20,412 bases of DNA from Verrucomicrobiales bacterium (GTDB lineage Bacteria > Verrucomicrobiota > Verrucomicrobiae > Limisphaerales > UBA1100), in assembly GCA_002721895.1 (NCBI GenBank), contig PBLV01000034.1:19723-40134 (forward strand), in the 5' to 3' direction. Of this stretch, positions 1-7,842 are shown piece by piece (position 1 is the stretch's first letter; every line of letters begins with the position of its first letter). Position numbers and translations under genes: made by a program. The notes under the pieces are model-generated. The model was given only the letters and a program-made list of their open reading frames with translations, did not search any database and was not told the origin of the DNA.

Positions 1-123
1 GGACGGGAAAAGAAGTGACAAGGCCGGTTCGCTTGCCTTGTAGCAATCGAGGCTCCTTTTCCACTTCACGGTATCGCCGGCACGGAAAGTCTCGGGTTCT
101 TTGCTCGCGATATCCGTGCCCAT
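1..123 (-). CDS. Partial 5' end of a hypothetical, possibly phage-type protein
   Basis: An open frame runs from an ATG at 123 off the left edge of the window (41 codons, no stop). The translation begins MGTDIASKEPETFRAGDTV and continues with a KWKRSLDCYKAS stretch. The pattern 'SKEP..FRAGDTVKW..SL..Y.AS' reminds me of short phage-associated proteins of unknown function found in prophage structural regions; this is memory of a pattern, not a search result. The codons look coding, and the frame is divergent from the Sel1 gene with a 59-base gap. No clear ribosome binding site precedes the ATG. Only the N-terminus is visible, so the function cannot be assigned. Confidence 0.5.
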   Translation of the reverse strand, partial: MGTDIASKEPETFRAGDTVKWKRSLDCYKASEPALSLLFPS

Positions 124-182
124 TGTAAAAAGTACGGTTATTTGGGTTTGAGTATACAATGCAGGTGTTTTAGATTGGAGGC

Positions 183-740
183 ATGAAATCCGCACTAACT
201 GCTTTGCTGGCGATTTGTCTGTGTCTGCCGTTGATGGGCGATGACGCTGCCAAGAAGAAGTTTGAGGAGACGAAGGCAAAGGCTGAGAAGGGGGACAAGA
301 TCGCGCAATTCAACCTTGGGGTTATGTACGAAAATGGCCAAGGAGTGCAGAAGGACTTCAAGGAAGCAGAGAAGTGGTGGCGCAAAGCGGCTGAACAGGG
401 AGAACCTTATGCGCAAACCAGCCTTGGGGTGATGTTCGAGAGAGGCGATGGAGTGCCGAAGGACGACAAGGAAGCAGTGAAGTGGTATCGCAAAGCAGCT
501 GAGCAGGGATATGCAATGGCGCAATACAACCTTGGTCTGAATTACGCCACGGGCAGTGGAGTGCTGCAAGATTATGTGACCGCTTATGCGTGGGCCAACA
601 TCGCTGCAGCCAATGGGCAAAAAAATGCTACAAAACTCAAATCGGAATTCCTTGAAAAGAAAATGACCGCCGACCAAATCGCCAAAGCCGAGGCACTGGC
701 CAAGGCGATGATCGCCAAGAATCCCAAGCTGCTGAAGTAG
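183..740 (+). CDS. Secreted Sel1-like repeat (SLR/TPR) protein
   Basis: This 185-residue protein starts with a signal peptide (about residues 1-19, hydrophobic core LTALLAICLCLPL). It then carries about three Sel1-like repeats: roughly residues 39-74, 75-110 and 111-146. Each has the diagnostic pattern A..NLG.MY..G.GV..D..EA..W..KAAEQG. The third repeat ends in the AYAWANIAAANG variant typical of a last SLR. A short charged helix (about 147-185) closes the protein. SLR proteins are alpha-solenoid scaffolds for protein-protein contacts, often in the periplasm; no enzymatic role is implied. The sequence GGAGG ends just one base before the ATG, unusually close for a ribosome binding site. The partner is unknown, and the following unit starts about 126 bases downstream. 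Confidence 0.88.
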   Translation: MKSALTALLAICLCLPLMGDDAAKKKFEETKAKAEKGDKIAQFNLGVMYENGQGVQKDFKEAEKWWRKAAEQGEPYAQTSLGVMFERGDGVPKDDKEAVKWYRKAAEQGYAMAQYNLGLNYATGSGVLQDYVTAYAWANIAAANGQKNATKLKSEFLEKKMTADQIAKAEALAKAMIAKNPKLLK

Positions 741-816
741 CTCACCGCCACGAATCCACAAAGTCGCCACCTTCATGCCGATGCTGGGTCTTCGACTTTT
801 GTCATAAAGCTGAATT

Positions 817-832
817 GACCCAATTGTGGGTC
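817..832. other. Short perfect stem-loop upstream of the cytochrome/DUF1549 gene
   Basis: GACCCA and TGGGTC are exact reverse complements separated by ATTG, giving a 6-bp hairpin about 35 bases before the proposed start at 867. There is no T-tract after it, so it does not look like a standard intrinsic terminator for the Sel1 gene. It could be an operator or chance. Confidence 0.25.
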
Positions 833-866
833 CGTCCATAATGGTGTCGTGCTTGGCGGACGGTAC

Positions 867-2750
867 ATGTTGGGGCTTGGGATTCTGGTGAGCCAATTCG
901 TGGGCGCGGGGCCGTTGCTGGAGCAGGATGTTCTGCCGATTCTTCAAAAAAACTGCATGGGTTGCCATGGCGGTTTGATTCAAAAGGGCGAGTTGGATTT
1001 GCGCACGCTGCCGTTGATGCTCAAGGGTGGCAAGGCGGGGCCGGCGGTGGTGGCCGGAAAACCGGAGGAAAGCGAGCTGTGGCTGGCGATTTCCGAGAAC
1101 GACATGCCCAAGGAAAAACCGCCGCTCTCGGCAAAGGACAAGGCGACGCTCAAGGCGTGGATCGCGGCGGGGCTGCCGACGTATTCGCCAACGCGCAAGA
1201 AGCTTGAGAAGCCATTGCTGCCGAAGGGCAAACGCCATGAGCCGAAGGTAGTGGCCATGGCGGTGGATGAGCATGTGGGCGATCGGCTGGAGGATCGCAA
1301 GCTGAAGGCGGCGGCGGTGGCGGCTGATGCGGAGTTTTTGCGGCGCGTGTATCTGGACCTCAACGGGCGCGTGCCCACGCCGGAACAGGCGGCGGCGTTT
1401 CTGGATGACAAGGCGCCGGACAAGCGGGCGAAGCTGATTGATGCGCTGCTGGCGTCGCCGGAGTTTGGCAACCACTTCGGGCGTACTTGGCGCGAATGGA
1501 TTTGCCCGCCGGAACTGCCGTCGGACATGAACAGCGGCCGTCAGCCGGTGCAGCAGTCGCGCAATCTCGGCACGTGGTTTGCCAAGCGGTTCAATGAAAA
1601 CGCCAAGTGGGATGCGATTGTGCGCGACATTCTCACGGGTAAGGGCGAGATCAAGGATGAGCCGCAGCTAATCTACTACGGACTTGTCGGCCAAAACGCG
1701 CACGCGACGATGGACGGCACCACGCGCTCGGTCGGCTCGCTGTTCATGGGCGTGCAGCTGCAGTGCGCGCAGTGCCATGACGATCCCTACCGCGACTGGG
1801 CGCAGCAGGAGTTTTGGGCGATGGCCGGTTTCTTCAACAGCATGACCGGCGACTTCGGCCGGATCCGAACGCGCGAAACCGGCGGCGAGTTGAGCATTCC
1901 GCACAGTGCCTTCAAGAATGCTGGCAAACGGGTGACGCTCGGCTACCTGCACGGCAAGCCGCAGGATGCCAAGCGCAAGGCCGACTGGCGGCCGGACTTC
2001 ACGAAGTGGCTCACCCAACGCGACAATCCTTTCTTCGCCCGCGCCTTTGCCAACCGCCTGTGGTTCCAGCTCTTCACGCGCGGCATCGTGCATCCGGTCG
2101 ACGACATGCGCGCGCTGAATCCGCCCACGCATCCGGGCCTGCTCAACCTGTTGGCCAATGAATTTGCTGCCTCGGGTTTTGACGTGAAACATTTGCTGCG
2201 CTGCATTTGCAATTCACAAACCTACCAGCGCACCAGCCGCGGGAAGGGTGAGGCGCAACAGGCGGCCTTTGGTCGCGCGCCAATTCGGGTGATGACGGCC
2301 GACATGCTGCTCGAGTCGCTCAAGCTCGCGTACAATGATCCCAAGCTGGACTTGCGCACGCACGACAAGGATTCCGGCAACACCAACGGCGAAAGCGCCG
2401 CGGTGGGCGATCCGTACATGGAGTTTCACCGCCGCTTCGCCACTAACGAGGAGGACACGACCGATTTCACCCACGGCATCCCGCAAATGTTGACCTTTAT
2501 CAATCACCCGCGTCTGCGTTCGATCAGCGAGGGGGGCAAGGTGATGGAAGATTTTTTGAAAAAGCATCCCGACCTCGAGCCGGCGCAGATCATTGAGCGG
2601 CTGTACCTCAGCACCTTGTCCCGCCGGCCCACTGCCGAGGAAAGCGCCGAGTCCGTCGCCTACACCGCCGCGTGTGATGAGCCGGCCCAGGCGTATACCG
2701 ATGTGCTGTGGATGCTGGTGAACCGAAGTGAATTTCTTTTTGTCCGATGA
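867..2750 (+). CDS. Planctomycete-type cytochrome c protein with DUF1549 and DUF1553 domains
   Basis: A 627-residue exported protein. From the ATG at 867 a short signal-like segment (LGLGILVSQFVGAG) is followed by a PSCyt1 cytochrome c motif CMGCH (C30, C33, H34). An upstream in-frame GTG at 849 would add six residues and fits a signal peptide less well. The DUF1549 (PSCyt2) domain spans roughly residues 130-330 and has a second CxxCH, CAQCH (C300, C303, H304). The DUF1553 (PSD1) domain covers about 365-625, with the typical NPFFARAFANRLW and NSQTYQRT motifs. The family is abundant in Planctomycetota and Verrucomicrobiota and is presumed to be a surface or periplasmic heme protein; its reaction is not established. 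The stop overlaps the next gene's ATG by four bases (ATGA), so the two are probably translationally coupled. The protein is compact compared with relatives of 700-1000 residues. Confidence 0.93.
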   Translation: MLGLGILVSQFVGAGPLLEQDVLPILQKNCMGCHGGLIQKGELDLRTLPLMLKGGKAGPAVVAGKPEESELWLAISENDMPKEKPPLSAKDKATLKAWIAAGLPTYSPTRKKLEKPLLPKGKRHEPKVVAMAVDEHVGDRLEDRKLKAAAVAADAEFLRRVYLDLNGRVPTPEQAAAFLDDKAPDKRAKLIDALLASPEFGNHFGRTWREWICPPELPSDMNSGRQPVQQSRNLGTWFAKRFNENAKWDAIVRDILTGKGEIKDEPQLIYYGLVGQNAHATMDGTTRSVGSLFMGVQLQCAQCHDDPYRDWAQQEFWAMAGFFNSMTGDFGRIRTRETGGELSIPHSAFKNAGKRVTLGYLHGKPQDAKRKADWRPDFTKWLTQRDNPFFARAFANRLWFQLFTRGIVHPVDDMRALNPPTHPGLLNLLANEFAASGFDVKHLLRCICNSQTYQRTSRGKGEAQQAAFGRAPIRVMTADMLLESLKLAYNDPKLDLRTHDKDSGNTNGESAAVGDPYMEFHRRFATNEEDTTDFTHGIPQMLTFINHPRLRSISEGGKVMEDFLKKHPDLEPAQIIERLYLSTLSRRPTAEESAESVAYTAACDEPAQAYTDVLWMLVNRSEFLFVR

Positions 2751-4015
2751 AAACAAACGAACTCCTACAACGACGTGACTTCCTCAAGCTCTCCGCGGCC
2801 GGCCTGCTCTCGGGTGTGTCGGTGCCGTGGTTTGAGTCCATGGCCAACGACGCGGTGCAGCGGCCGCGCGGCAAAAAATGCATCCTCCTTTGGATGGACG
2901 GCGGCCCGAGCCAGCAGCACACCTTTGATCCCAAACCGGGCGGCGAGTTCCAGAGCATCCCGACCACCGTGCCGGGCATTCATGTGACCGACAAGTTTCC
3001 GAAGCTCGCGCAGTGCATGAAGGACATGGCGTTCCTGCGCTCGATGACCACGGAGATCAACGATCATTACGACGCGAAATATTATCTGCACACCGGCTTC
3101 CGCCGCGTGACCGGTCTGGAGCATCCGTCCATCGGCAGCATTGCGTCGAAATTCATCGGCCTGCCTAATGACGACATGCCGGCGTTTGTCACCATCGATG
3201 CCGGCAACGACAAGGGTAACGGCGGCCGCTTTTATCGGTCCGTGCCCGCTTACCTCGGCCCGAAACACGCGCCGCTGGCCGTGCAGCATCCCGCGCGCGG
3301 GCTGGAGAATCTGCAGCCGGACGCCAAGGGCCTCGACCGCCGCCTGCAGTTGCTGGCCAAGAGCGAGTATCGTTTTGCGCGCGAGTACAACCTGCCGGTG
3401 ATCAACGCCAAGCAGGCCGCCTTCCAGCGGGCGGTCAACCTCATGCACTCGCCGCGCGCCAAGGCGTTCAACATCGAGGATGAGCCAGCGGCTATTCGCG
3501 AGCAGTACGGCGATCATCGCTTCGGCCAAAGCTGCCTGATGGCGCGGCGCTTACTTGAATCCGGCGTGTCGTTCGTGGAGATTTTCCATCGCGGCTGGGA
3601 CGATCACGAGGGCGCCGCCCGCCGCATTGCCGCGCGTGCACCGTGGATGGATGGCGCGATGTCTGCGCTGATTCTCGACCTCAAGCAACGCGGTATGCTT
3701 GATGACGTGCTCATTGTGTGGATGGGCGAATTCGGCCGTTCACCCGGCGACGGCAACGGCCACTTCTGCCGCGCGTGGACCAGCATGATGGCTGGCGGCG
3801 GCATCAACGCTGGCCAAGTGGTCGGTGCCACCAACGAGAAGGGCAAGCACCCCGGCGACACCATCACCGAGCGGCCCATCACCACACCGGATTTCATGGC
3901 CACGCTGTGCACCATCCTCGGCATCGATCCGCACGAGGAACTCATGGCGCCGGGCGACCGTCCGATGCCGCTGGTCGACAAGCGCGCCAAGGCGGTGAAG
4001 GAACTCATCGCATGA
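2747..4015 (+). CDS. DUF1501 family protein with Tat signal
   Basis: A 422-residue protein. Its N-terminus carries a twin-arginine signal, RRDFLK at residues 9-14 followed by a hydrophobic AAGLLSGVSVPW segment, so it is likely exported folded. The body matches the DUF1501 family, whose fold is related to alkaline phosphatases and sulfatases: LWMDGGPSQQHTFDPKPG near residue 45, the VWMGEFGRSPGDGNGH block near residue 325, and the GGGINAGQVVGATNEKG block after it. DUF1501 genes normally sit directly after DUF1549/DUF1553 genes in PVC bacteria, as here, which suggests the two products act together at the cell surface. The substrate is unknown. The start overlaps the preceding stop and the end overlaps the next start, both as ATGA, which supports one co-translated unit. 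Confidence 0.95.
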   Translation: MKTNELLQRRDFLKLSAAGLLSGVSVPWFESMANDAVQRPRGKKCILLWMDGGPSQQHTFDPKPGGEFQSIPTTVPGIHVTDKFPKLAQCMKDMAFLRSMTTEINDHYDAKYYLHTGFRRVTGLEHPSIGSIASKFIGLPNDDMPAFVTIDAGNDKGNGGRFYRSVPAYLGPKHAPLAVQHPARGLENLQPDAKGLDRRLQLLAKSEYRFAREYNLPVINAKQAAFQRAVNLMHSPRAKAFNIEDEPAAIREQYGDHRFGQSCLMARRLLESGVSFVEIFHRGWDDHEGAARRIAARAPWMDGAMSALILDLKQRGMLDDVLIVWMGEFGRSPGDGNGHFCRAWTSMMAGGGINAGQVVGATNEKGKHPGDTITERPITTPDFMATLCTILGIDPHEELMAPGDRPMPLVDKRAKAVKELIA

Positions 4016-5064
4016 TGCGCGTGGCGATCCTCTTCGCCCTGTGCCTCGCGGGCACCATGCACGCAGCGGTCAACGAGGCCGTGCTGCAGCACGTGGACAA
4101 ACTCGGCGGCCGGGTGCGCTGGGTGTCCGCCGAGCAAAAGGCGTTGGAGGTGGACTTTCAGTTCAGCGGCAGCAAGGTCAATGACGCCGCCCTCGCGCGC
4201 CTGCCGCAGCTGGGCCCGGTGACCATCCTGCGCCTCAAGAAAACCGCCATCACCGATGCTGGCCTCGCGCACGTTGCCAAACTCAGCCAACTGCGCCGGC
4301 TGCACCTCGAGCACACGCCCGTCACCAACGCCGGCCTCAAGCAGCTCGCCGGTTTGAAGCAGCTAGAGTACCTAAACCTCTACGAGACGAAGGCCGACGA
4401 AACCGGTTTGCTCAGCATCGCTCCCGGTTTGCCCGCGCTAAAGCAGGCGCACTTTCATCCGCGACAGGTCACCGCCACGGGCATCAGCCGTATCTCACAA
4501 AAACTGCCCAAGCTGAAAGTGTGGCCCAATCCCGCGCGTGAGTCGGTGCGGGTGCAGCAGGTGTTGAAACTTTCCGAGGCGATGTTGAAACACGCCGAGG
4601 CCGAGCTGGTGATCGCCGAGAAGGATTTTAAGATTTACGATCCGCAGCTGAAAGTTCTCAATCCTAAGCTCGCCGAAGTGCGCAAAAAGGCTGACACCAT
4701 CCGTAAAGCCTACGATGCCGCCCGCCGCCCCACCGACGAGGCCCGGCGCAAGAAGGATGATTTCACCCGCCAGCACAAAGACGCCCAGCGCCGGTCCGAG
4801 GCCAAGCCGGGGGATGAAGCCCTCAAGAAGACCGCCGCTGATCTGGCCGTCAAACTGAAGGAAGCCGAGCAACAATACGCCAAGCAGGCCAAGGATTTCG
4901 ACGCCAAGAAAAAGGCCGACGACGCGGCGCAAAAAGCCAAGCGTGAGGTGGAGGAAAAACACCGCCGCGCCACCCGCGCCCGGCGCGACCTCGAGCTGGC
5001 CAAGATCGAGGTGGAGGCCGCGCAGAAACAGGTCGAGTACGCCCGCCAAGCCGCGAAAAAGTGA
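4012..5064 (+). CDS. Secreted leucine-rich repeat protein with long C-terminal coiled coil
   Basis: The start is the ATG at 4012 that overlaps the DUF1501 stop; a second ATG follows at 4015. The 350-residue protein begins with a signal peptide (about 1-19, VAILFALCLAGTMHA). Residues about 57-165 hold bacterial leucine-rich repeats of the L..L.L..T.ITDAGL..L..L type (TAITDAGLAHVAKL, TPVTNAGLKQLAGL, TKADETGLLSIAPGL). Residues about 185-350 are almost wholly charged and alanine-rich, full of Lys, Glu, Arg and Gln, as expected for a long coiled coil. This LRR type is common in planctomycetes and probably mediates protein binding. Its position inside the cytochrome/DUF1501 unit suggests a structural or docking role in the same envelope assembly; that is inference. 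The open frame extends further upstream, but that stretch overlaps DUF1501 and lacks a signal peptide. Confidence 0.9.
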   Translation: MMRVAILFALCLAGTMHAAVNEAVLQHVDKLGGRVRWVSAEQKALEVDFQFSGSKVNDAALARLPQLGPVTILRLKKTAITDAGLAHVAKLSQLRRLHLEHTPVTNAGLKQLAGLKQLEYLNLYETKADETGLLSIAPGLPALKQAHFHPRQVTATGISRISQKLPKLKVWPNPARESVRVQQVLKLSEAMLKHAEAELVIAEKDFKIYDPQLKVLNPKLAEVRKKADTIRKAYDAARRPTDEARRKKDDFTRQHKDAQRRSEAKPGDEALKKTAADLAVKLKEAEQQYAKQAKDFDAKKKADDAAQKAKREVEEKHRRATRARRDLELAKIEVEAAQKQVEYARQAAKK

Positions 5065-5106
5065 ACGGCGCTTGACGGCGCAATCGTTGGCCTCAAAACT
5101 TTCCCC

Positions 5107-6291
5107 ATGAGATTTGCCGCAGGACTATTGTGCGCCGTTCTGGTGGGCACGGCGGTTGCCGAGGATGTTTATCTCGAGACGCAGGTGAAGCTGCGCGTGC
5201 CGAAGAAGGACAGCAAACGCGCGCGCGAAGGCGGCCTCGAGCACTCGCCGTTCCGGCTGTGGCTGCCGGCCGGCGTGAAGACCATTCGCGGGGTGACCTT
5301 CAATCCGTATTACACCAAAGCCGTGACACAGCAGCATTGGCAGGCGGCGTGTCGCCAGTGGGGGTTCGGGATTTTGGCCGCCAATTTCTTCGGTGTGAAG
5401 AGTGATGAGATTCCCACGATGGTCGACACCGCGCTCGCCACATTCGCCAAGGAGAGCGGGCATCCAGAACTGGCCAAGGCCAAGCTGTGCCCGCTCGGCA
5501 TGTCCGCCGGCGCCGGCATGAGCACGCGCATTGCCGAGCACCTCCCCGATCGCGTCATAGCTGTGGGGCCGGTGTGTCTGGAGGTCGGCCCGCGCGATGC
5601 GCGCTCGATGCAGATCCCGATGCTTACCGTATTCGGCGATCGCGATGGCAAGCAGTATGAGAAGCTCATGGCCAAATTGCCCGCAGCCCGCGCGCAGGGC
5701 GCCCGCTTCGGCATCGCGCCGCAATGGGGCCGGCGGCATGAATTTGCCCGCGCCAATAATCTACTGATGCTGCTCTTTGACGCAGCCATTCGCAAACGGC
5801 TCAGGGCCCCCGGCGAGCCGCTCAAGCCCTACCCCGAAAAGGATGGCTGGCTCGGCGACATTTCGCAATGGAAGGATGGCGGCTCCACGATCGCGCCCTT
5901 TGGCAAATTCACCGGCGACCGGGCCAAGACTGTTTGGCTGCCGGACGCCAAAACCGCCCACGCCTGGCACGCCTTTGTAACCTTCAAGCCGGTGCTTAAA
6001 TTAAAGAGCCCGCCCGGCCTCGGCGACGGCCAGCCCTTTATCCTGCACAAAGTAAACGAGCCCATCAAGGTTGTTGCCGGTGGTGCGAGAAATGCGGAGG
6101 GAATCCTTGAGGTTTGGGCTGGAGCTAAAAAGATTGGTGAACTCAGAGAAGGTAAAACGACGGTGAAATTTTCCAGCGCAGGTTTCTACCCCCTTTATTT
6201 GAAGTCTGTAGACGTTGAGGGCTCGACGATTGTGTCGCGGCCCAATACGATCATCGTAGCGCCCGTTGTTGGGGTGCGGACATTGGAATAA
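5107..6291 (+). CDS. Secreted alpha/beta-hydrolase-like protein
   Basis: A 394-residue protein with a clear signal peptide (about 1-18, FAAGLLCAVLVGTAVA). The core resembles PHB-depolymerase/acetyl-xylan-esterase-like alpha/beta hydrolases. The nucleophile elbow is GMSAG (S133). An acid follows strand VFGDRDG (D178 or D180), and H211 in GRRHEFA is a plausible third triad member. A C-terminal segment (about 310-394, VNEPIKVVAGGARNAEGILEVW onward) looks like a beta-rich Ig-like module. The substrate is unknown; an ester in polysaccharide decoration would fit the setting. It lies 42 bases after the LRR gene and two bases before the lipoprotein gene. The last ~230 bases are visibly more AT-rich than the first part of the gene. 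Confidence 0.8.
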   Translation: MRFAAGLLCAVLVGTAVAEDVYLETQVKLRVPKKDSKRAREGGLEHSPFRLWLPAGVKTIRGVTFNPYYTKAVTQQHWQAACRQWGFGILAANFFGVKSDEIPTMVDTALATFAKESGHPELAKAKLCPLGMSAGAGMSTRIAEHLPDRVIAVGPVCLEVGPRDARSMQIPMLTVFGDRDGKQYEKLMAKLPAARAQGARFGIAPQWGRRHEFARANNLLMLLFDAAIRKRLRAPGEPLKPYPEKDGWLGDISQWKDGGSTIAPFGKFTGDRAKTVWLPDAKTAHAWHAFVTFKPVLKLKSPPGLGDGQPFILHKVNEPIKVVAGGARNAEGILEVWAGAKKIGELREGKTTVKFSSAGFYPLYLKSVDVEGSTIVSRPNTIIVAPVVGVRTLE

Positions 6292-6293
6292 AA

Positions 6294-6797
6294 ATGTACA
6301 AACTTGTGACAATCGTATTTGGGCTGTCGCTTTGTGTTGGTGTGGGATGTGGCGACAAGGCTGCAAATGAAGCTGGGGAGAATGGAGGCAGCGGTGAGGC
6401 TGGTTCAGGTGGGCTTACGGAGGAGGAGAAAAGGATTCTCGAAGAAAAGAAGGCGCGTGGCGGAGCTGAAGATGTGGCCAAGGGGATCATCGAGGCCAAC
6501 AGGGCCAAGGCGATTGAGGCGGTGCTGGGGAATGACTTGGAAACGTTTAAAGGGCTGTTGGACGCTGATTCTCGTGCGAATGAGGGCAAGGCAAAGATTG
6601 CTTTTGGGGCGATCCGATTGATTGTCGGCTTGGGTCAGCTACAGAAGTATGACTTTCGCATTGATGAAATCAGTTTCAACAAGGACTTGACTCAAGCGAC
6701 CGTGAACACCAGCCACCGCGCGCAGGGTGAGTGGAAGAAGGACGCCAAGCCCTCGATTTGGGTTGAGGAAGGGGGGAATTGGGTGATGAAACTCTAG
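6294..6797 (+). CDS. Small predicted lipoprotein of unknown function
   Basis: A 167-residue protein starting two bases after the preceding stop. The N-terminus (KLVTIVFGLSLCVGVGC) is a lipoprotein-like signal with candidate lipidated C19; the lipobox is weak because Gly sits at -3. A Gly/Ser/Glu-rich linker (about 20-38) and a charged helix (about 39-60) lead into a compact C-terminal domain (about 65-167). That domain has an AIEAVLGNDLETFKGLLD helix and ends with strands and WVEEGGNWVMKL. This layout resembles DUF4878/NTF2-like lipoproteins, but no family is clear. It is the last gene of the plus-strand unit and faces the ATP-grasp gene 18 bases away. Confidence 0.75.
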   Translation: MYKLVTIVFGLSLCVGVGCGDKAANEAGENGGSGEAGSGGLTEEEKRILEEKKARGGAEDVAKGIIEANRAKAIEAVLGNDLETFKGLLDADSRANEGKAKIAFGAIRLIVGLGQLQKYDFRIDEISFNKDLTQATVNTSHRAQGEWKKDAKPSIWVEEGGNWVMKL

Positions 6798-6815
6798 TGG
6801 CTGGACGGCCTTGAG

Positions 6816-7820
6816 TTAGCTGGCTAGCGAGATGATTTTCCCGATGAGCTTGGGGTAGTCGAGGCCCGACTTTTTTGCGGACAGGGCGAAATCCTCGTCC
6901 TTGGCGAGCATGGGGTTTGGATTGGCCTCGAGGAAGACCAAGTCTCCGCTGGGAGTTGCGCGGAGGTCCAGGCGGGCGTACCCTTTTAAATTTAACCGGC
7001 GGTAGATTTCCTTGCAGGTGGAATCTATTCTGCGTTGAAGGGAGTTTTCAGAGTCTGGAAGGTGACGGTTTCGGATGCCCCACCGCCGCCGGTATTGGTT
7101 GTCCCACTTGACCTTATAGCTCGCAAAGCGCGCCTGTGCGGGGACGTCCTTTCTCCAAGTCATTTCACGGGCTGGAAAGCAGCTTATTTTTTTGTTGCCC
7201 AGAAGGCTGGCATAAAGCTCCCTTCCCTCCACAAATTCCTCGACAATGGCGTCTTGCTGGAAGCGTTCGTGCACATGGCAAATGCGATTGATGAGTTCCG
7301 TGGGGTTTTTGACAACGCTTCTCAAGCTGATGCCTTGACTGGCTTCCTCGTGCGCGGGTTTTACAATGAGTGGGTATTCCAGATCGCGTGGCATCTTGAT
7401 CAGTCGGCCTGGAGGTTGGACCACAAATCGCGGCACACGAATGCCATGATAACTCAAAATCTTTTTTGCGATCGGCTTGTCCTTGCTAAGACTGATTCCG
7501 GCCGAGCCGCAGCCGGTGAGGGGGATGCCCTGTAGCTCGAGGAAGGATGTGATGCGTGATTCGTTGTCTAGGGAGTTGGCGAATTCCTCGATCATGTTGA
7601 AGATGATGTCCGGCTGAAATCGCGCGATCATCTCCCGAATCAGCCCGGTGTCATTGTGGACGCCCAGCACGGCGACTGGGTGTCCGAGCATTTTTAGCGC
7701 GTGCAACACATGCCGCTCGGTTTTCCAGTCGGGCGATCTTAAATCCTCCGTGTAATCGTCATCCAGCGATGTGGGTTCACCCACATCAAACAGGACGAGC
7801 ACTTTTGGCTTGTTCGCCAA
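6816..7820 (-). CDS. D-alanine--D-alanine ligase-like ATP-grasp enzyme
   Basis: A 334-residue cytoplasmic protein with an N-terminal pre-ATP-grasp Rossmann-like domain (about 1-110, KVLVLFD and PDIIFNMIEEF) and an ATP-grasp domain (about 112-330). Visible nucleotide/Mg sites are K154 in LIVKPAHEEASQGIS, the hinge VEEFVEGRELY (E195), D285 in YARLDLR, and E298/N300 in FLEANPNPML. True Ddl enzymes have EINT.PG at that last site; the NPNPML variant and the lack of Ddl substrate motifs argue for another carboxylate-amine (peptide-like) ligation. The start codon is TTG at 7820; no ATG is available before residue 44, and a strong ribosome binding site supports TTG. It lies 22 bases after the metallopeptidase gene, almost certainly in the same transcript, suggesting a joint ligation/proteolysis role. 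Confidence 0.85.
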   Translation of the reverse strand: MANKPKVLVLFDVGEPTSLDDDYTEDLRSPDWKTERHVLHALKMLGHPVAVLGVHNDTGLIREMIARFQPDIIFNMIEEFANSLDNESRITSFLELQGIPLTGCGSAGISLSKDKPIAKKILSYHGIRVPRFVVQPPGRLIKMPRDLEYPLIVKPAHEEASQGISLRSVVKNPTELINRICHVHERFQQDAIVEEFVEGRELYASLLGNKKISCFPAREMTWRKDVPAQARFASYKVKWDNQYRRRWGIRNRHLPDSENSLQRRIDSTCKEIYRRLNLKGYARLDLRATPSGDLVFLEANPNPMLAKDEDFALSAKKSGLDYPKLIGKIISLAS

Positions 7821-7829
7821 TTTGATTCC

Positions 7830-7837
7830 ACCTCCTT
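7830..7837 (-). promoter_or_regulatory. Strong Shine-Dalgarno site of the ATP-grasp gene
   Basis: Read on the minus strand this is AAGGAGGT, nine bases before the TTG at 7820. It is the only near-perfect anti-16S match I noticed before a gene in the window, and it fixes the TTG as the start. Confidence 0.85.
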
Positions 7838-7842
7838 TCGCG

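Noticed and set aside
124..182. Promoter candidate with TATACAAT at 153-160 before the Sel1 gene
   Set aside because: The -10-like box is good, but no -35-like hexamer lies at 16-18 bases upstream, so I do not call it a promoter.
741..848. Possible remnant gene or dispersed element between the Sel1 and cytochrome genes
   Set aside because: The minus-strand reading looked faintly protein-like, but there is no start, domain or second copy in the window to support it.
195..1475. Long minus-strand open frame (426 codons) across the Sel1 gene and the start of the cytochrome gene
   Set aside because: It is antisense to two well-supported genes, is Arg/His/Leu-rich without any recognisable domain, and is explained by GC-rich codon bias on the coding strand.
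2765..3529. Minus-strand open frame inside the DUF1501 gene
   Set aside because: It is fully antisense to a strongly supported gene and shows no family motifs.
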